From Delphinus delphis (taxonomy: Eukaryota; Chordata; Mammalia; Artiodactyla; Delphinidae): DNA of 64,000 bases. The stretch is from contig NC_082683.1 in NCBI RefSeq assembly GCF_949987515.2, forward strand, positions 125,202,582 to 125,266,581, read 5' to 3'. Under the pieces are notes generated by a model. The model saw only the letters and a program-made list of their open reading frames with translations. It was not told the DNA's origin and made no database searches. Position 1 is the stretch's first letter; the number at the start of each line of letters is the position of its first letter. Of the stretch, positions 45,987 through 58,260 are shown in pieces. The position numbers and the translations under genes are program-made.

Positions 45987-46858
45987 TAAAATAACTTCTT
46001 TTAGTGAACAAGGGGCATTATATTGAAACTTGAAATTATGGGAGATTATGAGAATAGAGCTTTTAATTAACAAAACCAAGCCACAAAAATCTGAGATTTT
46101 ACTGTAAGTTCTTCTACTTCCTTTTAAAACTGACGTTCTTCAGATCATATAGAAACTTAATTTCCAGTTTAAAATTTAGTGCTAATTGTGAACTAAAGGT
46201 TTAAGGACAATGAAGCTGACATTAAACATATACTCTTTCAAATTAGTCCTGATGGCTGTTAGAGTCATAAAATATTCATAAAAGTTACTAATTCATAAAA
46301 GTTACTAATCCATACGGTTTTATAATTTTATGATTAACTAATTTAATGATTCTCTTATTTGTCAGCTTAATTAGTAGTGGAGGGAACTTTCTGAGTCCTT
46401 CAGTGACATTGTGGAACTCTGCCTTGCTTCTAATTTGGAAACTAATATACAAAATAATAAATCAAAAATATTGCTCTTTACTTGCCTAGGTTATTATTCC
46501 CTTTTGTTTTTGCCTATATTTATTAATTTAAATGTAAAACAACATTTTTAAGTTGGGGAAATCTGAATCTAACCTCTGAATATGTTAGGAAAAAAATGCC
46601 CCACATGCCAGTGTGACAGTTACTGAATGACTAAAATATCGTATACTTGAATGAGAAAAACTAATATGTATTCACCTCAGTGGAATGAAATTAGTCATAA
46701 AATCTCTAGTTGTAAAATGCTTATCACTTGATTTTCTATCATTTCCAAAGGACGAGTGAAAATCCCTGTTTATACTACTATGAATAGAAAATAAATTCTT
46801 TGCTTCATTTCCTTTAGCTTATAAATTATTTATATCTTTCTTTTAAAAATTGTATCCT

Positions 46859-47253
46859 TGGGACTTCCCTGGTTGGTGCAGTGGTTAAGAACCCACCTGC
46901 CGGTGTGGGGGACACGGGTTTGATCCCTGGTCTGGGAAGATCCCACATGGTGCGGAGCAACTAAGCCCATGCGCCACAACTACTGAAACCCGCATGCCCT
47001 AGAGCCAGTGCACCACAACTACTGAAGCCCAGGCACTCTAGGGCCTGCATGCTGCAACTACTGAGCCTGAGTGCTGCAATTACCGAAGCCTGCATGCCTA
47101 GAGCCCGGGGTTCCCCCACAAGAGAAGCCACCACAATGAGAAGCACGTGCATCACAATGAAGAGTAGCCCCCACTCACCGCAAACTAGAGAAAGCCCACG
47201 CACAGCAACAAAAACCCAATGCAGCCAATAAACAAACAAACAAACAAACAAAC
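46859..47253 (+). mobile_element. CHR-type SINE, long form
   Basis: Starts GGGACTTCCCTGGTTGGTGC and ends with a CAAA-repeat tail. The 8-bp duplication TGTATCCT lies at 46851-46858 and 47254-47261. Confidence 0.9.
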
Positions 47254-47412
47254 TGTATCCTCATTTGGACGGCACTGGAAAGGTGTAGACTACAAATAAA
47301 AATTTCTTAAGTAGGTTTCATTTAAAATATTGTTGACCTGAAATTATAATGCTGTTATCAATGCTCAGTGGTATTTTGTGGTACAGCCCTTAAGTAATGA
47401 AGCTAACTTCTA

Positions 47413-48650
47413 TTGGGTTGGCTAAAAGCTTCACTTGTTTTTTTCCATAAGATGGCTCTAGTAGCACTTAGTTGTCTTTAACTTCATTTGAAACAATTTT
47501 GTTAGACTGTATGTGACAGCTGTCACATCAGCGTGCACTTAAAAAAAGACTTACCAAAATTGGTGAATTTTTGTGTAGCCATTTTAATATTGAAGATGGA
47601 AGGAAAAAGCAACATTTTCAGCATATTATGCTTTGTTATTTCAAGAAAGGTGAGAACGTAACCAAAATGCAAAAAAAGGTTTGTGCAGTTTATGGAGAAG
47701 GTGCTGTGACTGATCTAACATGTCAAAAGTGGTATGAGAAGTTTCGTGCTGGAGATTTCTCGCTGGACAATGCTCCACAGTTGGGTAGACCAGCTGAACT
47801 TGATAACGATCAAATCGAGACACTAATTGAGAACAATCAACGTTATACCACGAGGGAGATAGCCAACATACTCAAAATATCCAAATCAAGCATTGAAAAT
47901 CCTTTGCACCAGGTTGGTTTGTTAATCACTTTGATGTTTGGGTTCCACATAAGTTAAACAGTGATTCTCTACTGAAACGTAATGAAAATGTTACCTTTTT
48001 AAAACAAATTTTGATGGGCAATGAAAAGTGGATACTGTACAGTAATGTGGAATGGAAGAGATCATGGGGCAAGTGAAATGAACCACCACCAACCACACCA
48101 AAGGCTGGTCTTCATCCAAAGAAGGTAATGTTGTGTATATGGTGGGATTGGAAGGGAGTCGTCTATTATGAGCTCCTTCCAGAAAACCAAACGATTAATT
48201 CCAACAAGTAATGCTCCCAGATAGACCAACTGAAAGCAGCACTTGGCGAAAAGTGTCCAGAATTAGTCAACAGAAAATGCATAATCTTCCATCAGGATAA
48301 CACAAGACCGCATGTTTCTTTGATGACCAGGCAAAAACTGTTACAGCTTAGCTGGGAAGTTCTGATTCACCTGCCGTATTCCCCAGACATTGCACCTTCA
48401 GATTTCCATTTATTTTGGTCTTTACAAAACTCTCTTAATGGAAAAAATTTCAATTCCCTGGAAGACTGTAAACGGCACCTGGAACAGTTCTTCACTCAAA
48501 AAGATAAAAAGTTTTGGGAAGATGAAATTATGAAGTTGTCTGAAAAATGGTAGAGGTAGTGGAACAAAAGGGTGAACATGTTGTTTAATAAAGTTCTTGG
48601 TGAAAATGAAAAATGTGTCTTTTATTTTTACTTAAATACCAAAGCATTTA
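47413..48650 (+). mobile_element. Mariner DNA transposon, decayed, right end lost
   Basis: The left terminal repeat TTGGGTTGGCTAAAAGCTTC follows a TA. A transposase-derived frame fills the interior. The right end is recognisable up to about 48646 (TTTTTACTTAAATACCAAAG). The terminal GGCCAACCC is missing where an L1 begins at 48656. Confidence 0.9.
47571..48553 (+). pseudogene. Mariner transposase, inactivated
   Basis: The N-terminal part (47571-47920) has the paired helix-turn-helix DNA-binding region with WYEKFRAGDFSLDNAPQLGR and YTTREIANILKISKSSIEN. The catalytic part follows after a deletion and frame changes. EKWILYSNVEWKRSWGK is preceded by Asn (codon 48020-48022) where the first catalytic Asp is expected. 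HQDNTRPHVSLMTRQKLLQL supplies the second Asp and PYSPDIAPSDFHLF the third. Two in-frame stops lie between the first and second catalytic blocks. The enzyme would have cut and pasted the element at TA sites. This copy is dead. Confidence 0.88.
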
Positions 48651-48655
48651 AAAAA

Positions 48656-50257
48656 AATTTTTTTTACATTTTTGTTGAAGTATAATTGCTTTACATTGTT
48701 GTTAGTTTCTGCTGTATAACAAAGTGAATCAGCTATATACATACACCTATATTCTCATATCCCCTCGCTCTTGCCTCTCCCTCCCACCCTCCCTACCCCA
48801 CCCTTCTAGGTGGTCACAAAGCACCAAGCTTTGATCTCCCTGTGCTATGTGGCTGCTTCCCACTAGCTAGCTATTTTACATTTGGTAGTGTACATATGTC
48901 AATGCCTCTCTCTCACTTCTTCTCAGCTTACCCTTCCCCCTCCCCACGTCCTCAAGTCCATTTTCTATGTCTGCGTCTTTATTCCTGTCCTGTACCTAGG
49001 TTCTTCAGAACCACTTTTTTTTTTTTTTTTAGATTCCATATACATGTGTTAGCATACGGTATTTGTTATTCTCCTTCTGACTTACTTCACTCTGTACGAC
49101 AGACTCTAGGTCCATCCACCTCATTACAAATAACTCAATTTCGTTTCTTTTTATGGCTGAGTAATATTCCATTGTATATATGTGCCACATCTTCTTTATC
49201 CATTCATCTGTCGATGGACACTTGGATTGCTTCTATGTCCTGGCTATTGTAAACAGTGTGGCAATGAACATTGTAGTACATGTCTCCTTTTGAATTACGG
49301 TTTTCTCAGGGTATATGCCCAGTAGTGGGATTGCTGGGTCATATGGTAGTTCTATTTTTTTTTTTTTTTTTTGGCGGTACGCGGGCCTCTCACTGTTGTG
49401 GCCTCTCCCGTTGGCTCCGGACGCGCAGGCCCAGTGGCCATGACTCACGGGCCCAGCCGCTCCGCGGCATGTGGGATCTTCCCAGACCGGGGCACGAACC
49501 CGTGTCCCCTGCATTAGCAGACGGACTCTCAACCACTGCACCACGAGGGGAGCCCCGGTAGTTCTATTTTTAGTTTTTTAAGGAACCTCCATACTGTTCT
49601 CCATAGTGGCTGTATCAATTTACATTTCCACCAACAGTGCAGAAGGGTTCCCTTTTCTCCACACCCTCTCCAGCATTTATTGTTTGTAGCTTTTTCATGA
49701 TGGCCATTCTGACCAGTGTGAAGTGATAGAGATACCTCATTGTGGTTTTGATTTGCATTTCTCTAATGATTAGTGATGTTGAGCATCCTTTCATGTGTTT
49801 GTTGGCAGTCTGTATATCTTCTTTGGAGAAATGTCTGTTTAGGTCTTCTGCCCATTTTTGGATTGGGTTGCTTGTTTTTTTGATATTGAGCTGCATAAGC
49901 TGCTTGTATATATTGGAGATTAATCCTTTGTCAGTTGCTTCGTTTGCAAATATTTTCTCCCATTCTGAGAGTTGTCTTTTCATCTTGTTTATGGTTTCCC
50001 TTGCTGTGCAAAAGCTTTTAAGTTTCATTAGGTCCCATTTGTTTATTTTTGTTTTTATTTCCATTTCTCTAGGAGGTGGGTCAAAAAGGATCTTGCTGTG
50101 ATTTATATCACAGAGTGTTCTGCCTATGTTTTCCTCTAAGAGTTTTATAGTGTCTGGCCTTACATTTAGGTCTTTAATCCATTTGGAGTTTATTTTTGTG
50201 TATGGTGTTAGGGCATGTTCTAATTTCATTCTTTTACATGCAGCTAGCAGGTTATTA
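48656..50257 (-). mobile_element. 5'-truncated L1 interrupted by a SINE
   Basis: The 3' end lies at the left (ACATTTTTGTTGAAGTATAA). The sequence runs through 3' UTR into ORF2, with translated words [20 protein letters not shown] and [20 protein letters not shown] on the - strand. Several stops and frameshifts are present. It abuts the mariner right end. Confidence 0.88.
49360..49556 (-). mobile_element. CHR-type SINE, short form with internal deletion, nested in L1
   Basis: The perfect 15-bp duplication GGTAGTTCTATTTTT lies at 49345-49359 and 49557-49571, within L1. It lacks almost the same 10-11 bases as the copy at 10713. Confidence 0.93.
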
Positions 50258-50398
50258 TTAGTTATCCATTTTATACATATTAGTATATACATGTCAATCC
50301 CAATCTCCCAATTCATCCCATCACCACCACCACCACCACTCCCGCTTTCCCCCCTTGGTGTCCATGATACACCCACTTTAGAAGAGAGTTTGATAAAG
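50258..50398 (-). mobile_element. L1 3' UTR fragment
   Basis: ATGTCAATCCCAATCTCCCA and CCTTGGTGTCCATGATAC resemble an antisense L1 3' UTR of another subfamily. A CAC trinucleotide run occurs at about 50321-50340. Confidence 0.5.
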
Positions 50399-51135
50399 CA
50401 TACTCTTACCAAATGATCCAGCAATCACACTCTTTGGTATTTACCCAAAGAAGTTGAAAACTTATATCTACACGAAAGCCTGCACACAGATGTCTGTAGC
50501 GTTTTATTCATAATGCCAAAACTTGGAAGAAACCAAGATGTTCTTCACTAGCTGAATGTGTGTATTAACTATGGTACATCCAGAAAATGGAATACTACTC
50601 AGTACTAAAAGGAAATGATCCATCAAGCCATGAAAAGATACGGAGGAACCTTAAATGCTTATTACTAAGTAAAAGAAGCCAATCTGAAAAGGCTATACAC
50701 GGTATGCTTACAAATAGATGACATTCTGGAAAAGATAAAACTATGGAGACAGTAAAAAGACCAGTGATTGCCAGGGGGGCTGGGGAGAAGGAGAGATGAA
50801 TACAAATAGCACAGAGGATTTGTAAGGCAGTGAAACTACTCTGTATGATACCATAATGGTGGCTACGTGTCATTATACATTTGTCCAAACCCATAGAATG
50901 TAGAGCACCAAAGGAGTAAACTTTGGTGAACTCTAATGTAAACTACAGACTTTGGGTGATAATAATGTGTCAGTGTGAGTTCATCAGTTGTAATAAATGT
51001 ACTACTATGGGTCAAGGCTATTGACAATGGGGAGGCAATGCACGTGTCAGGGGAGCGGGTATTTCAGAAATCCCTGTACCTTCCCCTTCATTGTGCGGTG
51101 ATCCTAAAGCTGCTCTAAAAAATAGAGTTTATTAA
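50399..51135 (+). mobile_element. Older L1 3' end
   Basis: Sense words AATGGAATACTACTCAGTAC, ACTATGGAGACAGTAAAAAG, CCAGTGATTGCCAGGGGGGC and TTTGGGTGATAATAATGTGT mark an ancient L1M-type 3' end. It has diverged more than the other L1s here. Confidence 0.8.
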
Positions 51136-52634
51136 ACAAGAAAACAACAAAAAGCATAATGTTCATAATGCTAGATCATTAACTCATTATTTAGCAGCAC
51201 TTAATCTATTAAGTTATATACAATACTGTTTTGCCAATTGTCATGTATGTGTAATTGTTTCATCTTCTTAGAATGTTAGCCCCATGAGGTAATGGACTAT
51301 AGCTTATATAGTCATTCCCTAGTGATATGTCTAAAGGTAAATATATATATATTTTAGTGAAGGAATTACATTTAAAGGCCTTAACGTATGATGCAAAGAA
51401 ATAATACAATGTAGAAAGTTTTTTGGATTTTAAGTGTAGTTAAGCAGGTATCCGAGAAATATTTCTTAAATAAATAAATGAAGGAATAAAAGGTGTTTTC
51501 AATTTTACTGACTCTAAACATTTAAATTTCAATTTCTTATACTGATTCTGAAGATAAGCACCCTTCTTTCTAAATGTGATTGGTTGGAAAACATAAAATA
51601 GAGAATGAAATAAAAATAGTTTAAGAAAAATTTATGCCACAAACTAAATGTAGGAGGAAAGGCATGTTACATTACCCTTTGCTTGACTTTCAAAAGACAG
51701 GTCAGATGCCTAAACTACTCTTCCAGGTATGTTCAGTTAGTTGCAAAAGTGCTGTAAGTGCTATTCCTGTAAGTCACTTCTGATTAAATCTTCCCTTCCT
51801 TAAGCAAAAACAGAGTACAATCTAAGCATATCTAGGTGAAAAGGCGCATTTGGAAAACAGGTGTCCTTGCGTCAGAAAAACCAGGCAAGTCTGTAACTGT
51901 CCTACCATTCTGTGGGTTTGTTCTCATCCTAAAATGACGATGGAAAGAGCGACACAGACGTTTTGTTATTAGGGTTTCTGGGTGCCAAAGACTTATCAGA
52001 ATAGAAGGAAATGAGTAGGGAAAATAAATAAATAACAGGGGAATAATGAAAATAATGGTGGCGAAAGCATGGCACTACTGATACAATTATATCTTTTCAT
52101 TAGTATTAGAAAATAATAATTTCAAAATGATTGTACCATTGACAGTTTATTATAGGAAAGAAGGTTGAGTTTGTGTCTAGGCACCCAGTAAGATCAATCA
52201 GCTGTTTACACCTGAATGCAGCAAGGCGTATCCTGTCACAAAACAGTTAACGGAATTGAGTCCTATTGTTTTAATTCAGTGATTATGTTAACTGAATCAG
52301 ACAATACATAGAACTTTGCTTTATTAGGTCCTGCCATCTTGACCGGGAGAAAAAGGGATCTTATAAATGATGGGCTGACAACATAGATGAAGATTTATAT
52401 TTAATTGCATCCTTGGTGCACCCCCTAAGGATAGAAGCAAATCAACATCTTAAGGTTAATAAAAGTTTACAAGTAAACTATGTATTGAGATTTAGTGGTA
52501 CCTGTACTCCTGCTACTAATATACCAACAGCAACAAAACCAACAGTACTGTATGCCACACCCTGGGCTCTACCGTTGTGGCAGATACTTAGATTGGGTCT
52601 CTCAATTTCTATTTCATCCTCCTTCTGTTTGGTA

Positions 52635-53035
52635 GCTAGAAAGCTACAAACTACATTTCCCACACTCCTCTGCAGCTAAAGCTCTTATTACAAATCAGGC
52701 TCCACGAATCAGATGCATCCATGGGAAATTTGCAAGAGAGAGGCAAGACAAAGGCCATCTTCTTACTGCTCTGAATACTGGCAAGCAAGTTAGAAAGATA
52801 AGTGTTTGTAGTGGCTGGACTCAGCCTTCCAGTGTCTTGTCATCAGGTTCACGGCTGTGAGACTGCAGTTATGTCAGCAGTTGTGGCCGAGGTGGCGTCA
52901 AGAGCAGCTGCCTGACCTCTGCACAGTAGTGTGGTGTGAAATCAGTGGCCCTGTGGCATCCCCTTCCTTCCATTGATTTCCCCTGTATTAAACCCCTTTA
53001 TTATTGAAACACCTAGTTTCTGTTTTCTATACTGA
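52635..53035 (+). repeat. Probable old interspersed repeat, unclassified
   Basis: The stretch from CTACATTTCCCACACTCCTC to CCCCTGTATTAAACCCCTTT resembles medium-reiterated repeats with an AT-rich terminal part. I cannot name the family with confidence. Confidence 0.35.
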
Positions 53036-53039
53036 ACTC

Positions 53040-53225
53040 TGATGAAACAGTCCTTTTTATATATTGTCTCATTCAATGCTTACTGTGAAATGTCATTATT
53101 TCCATTCTGCAAATGGGGAAAATGAGTCTGAGAAAGGTAATTTTTCCTAAGTCCCAAAGTTGGTAGGTAGAGAAGTTAGAGGTTTGAACTCAGGTTACTC
53201 GACTCCAGAGCCTGTGCTCAGAAGC
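53040..53225 (-). repeat. MIR SINE
   Basis: Antisense MIR words: ATTCTGCAAATGGGGAAAAT and GAGGTTTGAACTCAGGTTAC. Confidence 0.75.
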
Positions 53226-53679
53226 TCTATACTCCTCAGCCTGCCTCAAACTTTAGATTCAAATTCAACTTTAAACTTTTGAGTCACCTTTGAACGCAAG
53301 TTCAAATCAAGTAAAAAGCTATTGAAAGCTCAGCTAATTTCTCTTTCTACTCATCATTTCTGTATGCTTACAGACTTTGGACTGACTTAGAAATAGAAAT
53401 GCTGGTCTTGTAATAGTTTCAGCTTAGTCAGAATAAAATAAGAAGTGTGTTCTCCTGGGAAGTCACTTCTCCGAAGTTTTCAAGCTTCCAGTTTTAGTAA
53501 AATGATGTTTGATATCTCAGAGTAATAAATTTTTACCAGTCATTGAAAAAAATATAAAATATATTTCTGTACATAACTAAGGAAAGAAAAAACACCTGCA
53601 ATCTTGATAATTATAATAATAACCAATTACCTGATCACAATGAATATGAAGACAGTATGCATATTAGAAAAACCCAGCA

Positions 53680-53800
53680 TTCCTGGTTAGGAGACTAATG
53701 TCTATACACCGAGCTATGCAATCTCAGGTAAGCCACTTCCTTCTTTAGGCCACACTGTCCTCACTGGTGAAAAACAAGGGGGTTAGATTGGAGTCTGAGT
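53680..53800 (+). repeat. MIR SINE, partial
   Basis: Core-like words GCAATCTCAGGTAAGCCACT and TCACTGGTGAAAAACAAGGG. Confidence 0.5.
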
Positions 53801-54139
53801 TCCTCAAAACCCAGAATCAGGAAATGTTAGTGCACAAAAGGGGTTTAGAGCGGGACTCTCAATCTTTGTCACCTCACGGCACACAGAGAAAATGCTAATT
53901 CTTGTGTGACATACTGAAGCCACAGCAGGAAGCAGTTCAGGATTGAAGAAACTGCTCTTAGGCCTCCAAAGATCAATTTCTCAGCTCACTTGTGGAGAAG
54001 TCTGAGCTTAGAGAACCACCCGTTCAGCCTCATCAGTTTCCATGTGGAGAAACTAAAGTGACTTTACAACAACCTGTAAGTTAAAGTATATGGTATCGAT
54101 GTATATTATCAGCTGTTACACTCATATATTATTTAATAA

Positions 54140-54740
54140 TTTTTCCCCAACTTGTCCCCACTTCAGTTCATTTTCTACACAGCAACCAGGGAGCTCTCTT
54201 AAAAAATACAGATCTGATCACATCAGTCCCCACTTTCCCTCTCATTGTTCTTAGGATAAAGACCCATGTTCTTTATCATAATAAAATAGCCCACTAGGCC
54301 CTGCATGTCCCAACCTCTATTTCTCCAGGGTCATCTCACACTATTCTCCCCACTGCACTTTATATCCCTTTTTTCCTTTCCTAAAACGGCCCAAGCACTT
54401 TCCTGCATCAGAGCTTTAGACTCTGGGGTCCCTTTTACTTTCTTCCCTAGCTGACACTTAACTCATTTCGATAGATCTCAGTTCAAGTGTTATTTCCTCA
54501 AGAAAACCTTCCCTAATCTCCCTTCTATATCAGGTTCCCCTACTACATCTCATCCTTTCTTTTACTACACAGCACTGATGACATTTTGAACTCGCTCATT
54601 TCCTTTTGCGATTATCTGATTAACGTCTGCTTTCCTCATTAGACTCTAAGCTCTGAAAAGGGCCAGCAACTCTTTTGCTTTTACTGTCTCCTCAGTGCCT
54701 ACTGCTGTGTCATAGGTCATTTATGAATAATTGTTACCAA
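54140..54740 (-). repeat. L2 LINE 3' end
   Basis: A typical antisense L2 stretch: ATCTGATCACATCAGTCCCC, GCCCTGCATGTCCCAACCTC, GAAAACCTTCCCTAATCTCC and TTAGACTCTAAGCTCTGAAA. Confidence 0.85.
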
Positions 54741-55194
54741 GATCTGACACTCTCACTGGAGAAGGCTGGAAAATTTTCCATGATGCCAGGACAAATGACT
54801 TAAGAGTATGTTTCAATTAAATATTTGTTTAATGGATAAATTTATGGTTTTGTTTGGGCTACATGTAGGAGTCTTCCTGGCAACTCTAATCTTTGAACTG
54901 ACATAGTTCTGTACATCAAATTTCTTATGATGTGAAATATGGATATGGTGATGCTTTATTCTAATTAATGAACAGTATGGTCATTCACTTAAAAGCTTTC
55001 AGTGCAAATATTCTTAATTTTTGGATTGTGGAATACTTAAAAGCTTTGGACACTTTTTTCAAGAAAATGGATACATTCACAACATTTTGTGAACAATCTC
55101 AGGCAGTTAGTCCATGGACTAACCTTATGAATAAATTTCAAGTGCCTAAATATGGCATAAAATTACTTTTTCTTGATCCTTTTGACTTGATTTG

Positions 55195-55610
55195 ACTTGA
55201 TCCTTTGATACCTTTCCAAGTTCGCCTGCCATTCTCTAATATTATTTTAAACTCTAATATATCACAGTCCGTGTGGTTTCCCAGAATATATACCACTTCC
55301 CTTCCTGGAATTCCATTCTCACTTTTTCTTTTTAACATATCCTCCAATACTTGGAACGAAGCTTGTATCTTCCAGGAGCCTCACCTGACTCCCATGCTGG
55401 GAAATGGGTACCTCTTTACCATGACACCTGGTAGAGATCAGCCTCCTAGCATTTACTTCCTAATGTCAAAATTATAGTCTTTCCTGGAGAATTAAATTCT
55501 TTGAGTGTAGGGACCACGTCTTAAACCCCCCAACTCCCCACACCCCAGTGTTTGGAACAGTGAATGACACAAACAGATCTTCAATAAATGTATGTTAATC
55601 TGAACTGCTG
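55195..55610 (-). repeat. L2-like LINE 3' end
   Basis: TTCTTTGAGTGTAGGGACCA and CAGATCTTCAATAAATGTAT match the antisense terminal part of L2. The left part is weaker. Confidence 0.6.
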
Positions 55611-56547
55611 AAGAACAATAGTAGAAGAGCTAAGAGAACCCATAGATAATATCCCTCAATTGAGAGGACAAACTGTAATACTAATAAATAAATTGAACAT
55701 CTACAATGTATAATCATCGTCAAAGGCTATTAACACAAAAGACGCATAACAAAGTTATTTTACTGTTAAAAAATATCTAGTCTAAGATATCAGTGTCTGT
55801 ATGGGTGTCCATTACAGAAAATCATCATACAACTAATAGAACAATGGATTCTTTATTAAAATAGTTTGAAGGTAATACTCAGAAAATGTATCATTACGAC
55901 GCCCTCGTGGAAGGGTTCGGTACCATGCTACGTGCTACTGCTGTACAATGTTTTACAATTCTCATTGCCCCATGAATAGTAAGCTGCAGATTTCAGCTCT
56001 CAGATGGTGACTGTACGGTAACAAAAAGTTAATGTATAACAAGCAAAAAGGAGAACTTTGCACAGAAAGTTATGTACACTGATATTCCAAGCAAAGAAAT
56101 TAGTTTTGCTGTTTTAAACCTGCAGTTGTTATTCATTTACCCAACAGATAAGGTATCTGTAATTCTACAGCTGATACCAAAGGGGACCAGTAGTTATCAC
56201 TGGAAGGATGACCATTCATGACACAATAGACTATGAGCATAATGCAGAATGTGATTGGGAAGGGTCCAATGAGATGGCCAATTCACACATTTCTGTTTCA
56301 CTGGCTCTAGAACTTCTCTCTTATGCCAGATTCACAGGCTGTCATAAGTCAGATATTGCAGCATGGGGTTGGGGGGTGGAGGCAAGGGATGGAAGCATTA
56401 TCAGAGGATTCAGAGAATAACGATCTTTTAACATCCCCTCATCCCTGCTTAGAGGTGATATGCTGATTTCCTCTCTCAGCCTCATTCCAGCCCCACCCCA
56501 CTCAAACTGCTGGGAGAATGAGAGATATCACTGATGGAGCAGACTAT

Positions 56548-57203
56548 TTTTTTTCTTTTTTTTTTTACATCTTTATTGGAGTATAATTGCTTTACAATGG
56601 TGTGCTAGTTTCTGCTTTATAACAAGGTGAATCAGTTATACATATACATATGTTCCCATATCTCTTCCCTCTTGCGTCTCCCTCCCTCCCACCCTCCCTA
56701 TCCCACCCCTCTAGGTGGTCACAAACCACCGAGCTGATCTCCCTGTGTTATGCGGCTGCTTCCCACTAGCTATCTGTTTTACGTTTGGTAGTGTATATAT
56801 GTCCATGCCACTCTCTCACTTTGTCACAGCTTACCCTTCCCCCTCCCCATATCCTCAAGTCCATTCTCTAGTAGGTCTGTGTCTTTATTTCCGTCTTACC
56901 CCTAGGTTCTTCATGACTCTTTTTTTTTTTCCTTAGAGTCCGTATATATGTGTTAGCATACGGTATTTGTTTTTCTCTTTCTGACTTACTTCACTCTGTA
57001 TGACAGACTCTAGGTCCATCCACCTCACTACAAGTAACTCAATTTCGTTTCTTTTTATGGCTGAGTAATATTCCATTGTATATATGTGCCACATCTTCTT
57101 TATCCATTCATCTGTTGATGGACAAAATGGGCAGACCTAAATAGACACTTCTCCAAAGAAGATATACAGATTGCCAACAAACACATGAAAGAATGCTCAA
57201 CAT
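56548..57203 (-). mobile_element. L1 3' end with inverted 5' segment (twin-priming structure)
   Basis: Positions 56548-57125 are an antisense L1 3' end. At 57126 the orientation switches to sense ORF2 sequence (AAATGGGCAGACCTAAATAG, CAAAGAAGATATACAGATTG) up to 57203. The 8-bp duplication CAGACTAT lies at 56540-56547 and 57204-57211. Confidence 0.88.
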
Positions 57204-57313
57204 CAGACTATGTTTTGTATACAAAATGCTAGGAGCAGTAACAAAGATAGAAAAACACCAAACAAGAGTGGGCTTACAACAAAGATGGGAGCTGTCATTT
57301 ATGCTGAATTTAA

Positions 57314-57331
57314 AAACAACAACAACAACAG
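57314..57331. repeat. AAC trinucleotide repeat
   Basis: About five AAC units and one AGC. Short and imperfect. Confidence 0.6.
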
Positions 57332-58029
57332 CAAATTGAATTATGTAGGAAGAAAGAACATTTTAAAACCCTTAGAAACAAAAATGGTGTCCAGCACAAT
57401 TGTGGGTACACAGCGCAAAACGTAAGTGATACGAACTAAAATGTGGTGAATTATGAGAGTATGGTCGAGACAGGGAGAAAAGGGAGGAAGGAAGCAGAGA
57501 GAGACAGCATTTGATATTATTGGGAGAAAAATCACCCAGTGCTGCACATTTGTCTCAAATAATAAACAAATCTGTGGTTTTTTCAAAGAATCAGCCATAT
57601 TTTCTAAGGCAGACTTCCTAGCCTATTCCTACATTATGAGATAGAAATTTGGATGCTGCAACGATTTGGGGGCACCTACATAGGCATTCTGTATAAATTA
57701 AGCAAAAATGAATGTGCTTATCAATAATCACATATGAATTCACCAAGAGTTCTGCCAAAGCCCTGGTGACAATGTAAGCAGCCTGCTGGTTGTGCGTTTT
57801 TTGAGGAATAAGTAATTTTAATTTTTCATCTAAAACTTAGGGGGGACAAGTTCATGAACAAAAATATAAGTTAATGAAGATAAAACATAAGTAAATATCC
57901 AATTATCCTAATTATTGATGGAGGCCAAATATTCTTCCCCCAAGCTTAATTTTCTGCTCTCACCCATCATTTCATCGCGAACTCCATAGAAGTAATACGC
58001 ATTACATTTAAGTTTGTAATATAAAGGTG

Positions 58030-58260
58030 GTGAAGTTAGAAAGTGGAAATTCTGGACCCAGACTGCCTGGATTCAATCTCAATTCTGCTATGTTCTAGCT
58101 GTATGACTTTGGGAAAGTTGCTTAACCCTTCTGTGCTTCAGTTACTCATCTGCAAATGAGGTAGTAACATTTACGTCATTGAGAGATACACAAGTTAATG
58201 CACGTAACACACTTAGAACAATACTTGGCACATAGTAAGTACCCCCTGAAGCTAGTTAAT
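58030..58260 (+). repeat. MIR SINE
   Basis: Near-complete MIR: GACTGCCTGGATTCAATCTC, TATGACTTTGGGAAAGTTGC and CTTGGCACATAGTAAGTACC. Confidence 0.88.

Noticed and set aside
47571..48553. A possible domesticated mariner transposase (as in SETMAR).
   Set aside because: The frame has stops and a deletion, no SET domain or upstream exon is present, and the first catalytic residue is changed.
50321..50340. CAC-repeat run as a regulatory or coding repeat.
   Set aside because: It is a short imperfect simple repeat inside L1-derived DNA.
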